8,204 nucleotides of DNA from Acidobacteriaceae bacterium (GTDB lineage: Bacteria; Acidobacteriota; Terriglobia; Terriglobales; Acidobacteriaceae), in assembly GCA_030039895.1 (NCBI GenBank), contig JASHUR010000378.1:1-8204 (forward strand), read 5' to 3'. Position numbers and translations under genes: made by a program. Each line of letters starts with the position of its first letter. Position 1 is the first letter of the stretch. Under the pieces are notes generated by a model that worked only from the letters and a program-made list of their open reading frames with translations, did not search any database and was not told where the DNA came from. Of the stretch, positions 6,164 through 8,204 are shown piece by piece.

Positions 6164-7854
6164 CGAAGGCCCAGAAGCGATGGAATGCGGCGTTTGCCCT
6201 GTTGGCGCTGGGGCTGATCTTCGCGATGTTTGCGCAGGGGTGCGGATCGGGGCTGGCTCCGGATGCGCCAAAGGAGACCGACAAGACGCCGCCGGCGGAC
6301 TCGATTGGCGAGGCGCTGTTTCTGGACACGCGGTTCGGGCAGTTCTTTGCGACGCACATGACAGGTGTGAACAATCCTCTTCCGGAGGGCGACCCGGTTG
6401 TGGCCGAGGTGCAGAACGTTTATACCGGCCCCATGCCCGGGCCTTTTGCCGGACAGGCGATCAATTGCCGGTCGTGCCACTTTGTAACGGAGTTCGAAGG
6501 TGTGTCGGGCGCGGGCAACCGCACATATTCGGACTTTACGACCCACAGTCCGCTGCCGCGCACGCAGCCGGACGGAGTGGACCACACGCCGCGCAACGCG
6601 ATGCAGATCGTCGGCTCGCTGACGCCGCGGTCTGGACCGGTGTTTCTGCACTTTGACGGGCAGTTCAACTCTGCGCAGGACCTGGTGATCGGGACGCTGA
6701 CCGGGGAAGAGTTCGGGTGGCTTCCGACGCAGTACAACCAGGCCATCGCGCATATCGCGCAGGTGATTCGCGAGGACAACGGCAGCAGCCAGCTGGCGGC
6801 GCAGCGCCTGGACGGGCTGAGCTACTCGGTGCTGTTCAAAGGCACGGACCCGCGGATTCCGAGCGACCTGCTTTTGCCGCCTTCGGAGCGGCTGGACGTA
6901 TCGACGGCGACCGACGCGCAGGTGGTGCAGGAAGTGGCGCTGTGCATTGCGCAGTACATGAAGGACTTGCTGTTCCAGCGCGACGAGTACGGGCGGTACA
7001 TCGGGTCGCCGTACGATGCGTTTCTGCGGGTGAACCACCTGCCGCAGGCTCCTTTGTCCGGGCAGACCAAGGCGCAGTACAACGCGGAGCTGTACCAGCA
7101 GGTGCTGGCGCTGAAGAACCCCATCTACATTACTCCGCAGGACGGGAGCTTCAAGTATCACAGCCAGCCGTACCAGTTCGGGGCGCTGGAGCTGCAGGGG
7201 CTGAAGATCTTTCTGGCATCGGCGGCGGTGGGCGCGCAGGAAGCGCACGCGGGCAACTGCGCGGCGTGCCATCAGGCACCGGACTTCTCGGACTTCCTGT
7301 TTCACAACAACGGCGTGACGCAGGAGGAATACGACGCGGTGCATGGCGACGGGGCGTTCGTGCAGCTGAAGATTCCGACGCAGGCGGAGCGACTGGCGGA
7401 CTATGACGCGTACCTGCCGGCAACGCCGAACCATCCCAATGCGATGGAGACCTTCCGGCACCCGGCGACCGCGAGCAATCCGGAGTATACGGACCTTGGC
7501 CTTTGGAATGTCTACCTCAACCCCGATTACCCGAACCCGCAGGCGGATTTGAAGAGCGTGGTGTGCGCGGCGGGCAAGGACTGCTCGGTTGACCAAGGGC
7601 TGCCGTCGACGATTGCGGAGTTCAAGACTCCGGTGCTGCGCGACCTTGAGGACTCAGCACCGTACTTCCACAACGGGAGCGCGCTGACGTTTAACGATGT
7701 GATCGAGCACTACATTCAAATGTCGACACTGGCGCACGAGGGCCTGATGCGGAATCCGCCGCCGGAGTTTTCGCACATGTCGATTGACGAGAGCGATGTG
7801 CAGGCGCTGGTTGCGTTCCTGAAGTCGCTGACGGAGGACTACGACGACTCATAG
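6160..7854 (+). CDS. Diheme c-type lipoprotein, MauG/bacterial cytochrome c peroxidase superfamily
   Basis: A 564-residue protein with a lipoprotein-type signal (hydrophobic FALLALGLIFAMF, then AQGC with Cys28 as the likely lipidated residue), so it is anchored in the envelope. Heme site 1 is CRSCH (Cys103, Cys106, His107); heme site 2 is CAACH (Cys367, Cys370, His371). The superfamily's hallmarks follow: TPRNAMQIVGSL after the first heme, and 'FKTPVLRDLEDSAPYFHNGSALTFNDVIEHY' (from about 488) near the C-terminus, with His504 in the conserved 'APYFHNGS'. Family members reduce H2O2 using a c-type cytochrome, or oxidise protein or polymer substrates (MauG, RoxA). The hemes are 264 residues apart, against about 146 in classical cytochrome c peroxidases, so an extra domain or long insertion lies between them. 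Cys469 and Cys475 could form a disulfide. The ATG overlaps the upstream stop as ATGA. Superfamily membership is firm; peroxidase activity is not proven and an oxygenase or other role is possible. Confidence 0.9.
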   Translation: MTKAQKRWNAAFALLALGLIFAMFAQGCGSGLAPDAPKETDKTPPADSIGEALFLDTRFGQFFATHMTGVNNPLPEGDPVVAEVQNVYTGPMPGPFAGQAINCRSCHFVTEFEGVSGAGNRTYSDFTTHSPLPRTQPDGVDHTPRNAMQIVGSLTPRSGPVFLHFDGQFNSAQDLVIGTLTGEEFGWLPTQYNQAIAHIAQVIREDNGSSQLAAQRLDGLSYSVLFKGTDPRIPSDLLLPPSERLDVSTATDAQVVQEVALCIAQYMKDLLFQRDEYGRYIGSPYDAFLRVNHLPQAPLSGQTKAQYNAELYQQVLALKNPIYITPQDGSFKYHSQPYQFGALELQGLKIFLASAAVGAQEAHAGNCAACHQAPDFSDFLFHNNGVTQEEYDAVHGDGAFVQLKIPTQAERLADYDAYLPATPNHPNAMETFRHPATASNPEYTDLGLWNVYLNPDYPNPQADLKSVVCAAGKDCSVDQGLPSTIAEFKTPVLRDLEDSAPYFHNGSALTFNDVIEHYIQMSTLAHEGLMRNPPPEFSHMSIDESDVQALVAFLKSLTEDYDDS

Positions 7855-8116
7855 GGGACTTGCCGTCCAGGCATTCTGCTTCCTCGTCGCGCACAAGCGC
7901 ACGTGCGGAGCTGGCTTCGCGTGGCTGGTCGCGTTGGCTGCGGGGTGATGTTCCGGTTTGGCCCTTGGCTTGCGCCATGGCAAAAACCCAAGCTTGTGAT
8001 TCTGCAAGGTTTACGGTAACTTCTGCTGTAAGGCAGCGCATCCAAAGGGGTTAGCGGTATCCTCGTCTACTGTAACGACTTAACGAAACTCGGGAACACT
8101 GGTACAAGAAAACGCG
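7855..8116. other. Intergenic stretch without a recognisable gene
   Basis: No reading frame here has a Shine-Dalgarno or family pattern; a 25-codon frame at 7977-8054 begins with ATG but has no ribosome binding site. Composition shifts from GC-rich just after the diheme gene to mixed after about 7980. It may simply be the operon's 3' untranslated region, since the terminator at 8117 is the first one seen, or it may hold a separate small transcript; nothing in the sequence decides between these. Confidence 0.5.
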
Positions 8117-8145
8117 AAAGGCGCAGCGGGCAGCTGCGCCTTTTT
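8117..8145 (+). terminator. Strong intrinsic terminator
   Basis: AAAGGCGCAGC (8117-8127) pairs perfectly with GCTGCGCCTTT (8133-8143) around a 5-nt loop, and the 3' arm runs into five Ts (8141-8145) followed by CGTCTCTC. It lies 263 nt after the diheme gene's stop. The A-rich 5' flank could also give weak termination in the opposite direction. Confidence 0.85.
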
Positions 8146-8204
8146 CGTCTCTCTTACTTTCAGGATAGCAGGTTCGGACCATTCCAGATGCATTCTTAAA
8201 CGCC

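Noticed and set aside
7564..7584. Cys469/Cys475 in the diheme protein as a third heme site
   Set aside because: The spacing is CX5C and no His follows; a disulfide is more likely.
5983..7596. A long open frame on the minus strand (537 codons) opposite the diheme gene
   Set aside because: Its translation is Arg/His/Val-rich with no domain pattern, and it mirrors a GC-rich gene with a firm family match on the other strand, so it is a codon-bias shadow.
7977..8054. A 25-codon frame starting ATG GCA AAA in the 3' intergenic stretch
   Set aside because: There is no Shine-Dalgarno and the short sequence has no recognisable pattern, so it cannot be supported as a gene.

Overview
The window is GC-rich, bacterial, Gram-negative-type DNA. 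It encodes a beta-barrel-like outer-membrane protein, exported c-type cytochromes and a lipoprotein. The protein set resembles Acidobacteriota of the Terriglobia/Acidobacteriaceae group (Granulicella, Terriglobus or Edaphobacter-like): a YraN protein, a eukaryote-like CAAX protease, an ECF sigma factor with a HEAT-repeat anti-sigma protein, and short-spaced cytochrome genes. That placement is inferred from gene content and style; no marker gene proves it. I see no rRNA, tRNA, CRISPR array, insertion sequence or prophage gene.

Layout. Positions 1-164 hold the C-terminal end of a probable phospholipid/glycerol acyltransferase. Positions 213-668 (+) encode a YraN/UPF0102 nuclease-fold protein. 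Two minus-strand genes follow: a membrane-embedded M48 (Ste24-type) metalloprotease (729-1946) and, upstream of it, an RNase HI-family protein with an N-terminal extension (2037-2615). A divergent intergenic region (2616-2741) with small palindromes separates these from a plus-strand regulatory pair. The pair is an ECF sigma factor (2742-3428) and a zinc-finger, single-TM anti-sigma factor whose periplasmic part is made of HEAT-like repeats (3541-4506). A perfect 9-bp hairpin lies between the two, and a strong intrinsic terminator closes the unit at 4544-4575.

After a relatively AT-rich leader comes a tightly coupled three-gene operon (4842-7854): a TTG-initiated exported beta-barrel-like protein, a small monoheme cytochrome c, and a 564-residue diheme c-type lipoprotein of the MauG/bacterial cytochrome c peroxidase superfamily. 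The junctions are GTGA and ATGA stop/start overlaps, each with a good Shine-Dalgarno sequence, so the three products are probably made together and act in the cell envelope. An inferred route would run from the monoheme cytochrome to the diheme protein, with the barrel as the outer-membrane partner. The last 350 bases have no convincing gene but carry a strong 11-bp-stem terminator at 8117-8145.

The items most worth a second look are the cytochrome/barrel operon with its long-spaced diheme protein, and the sigma/anti-sigma pair with its HEAT sensor domain and intercistronic hairpin.
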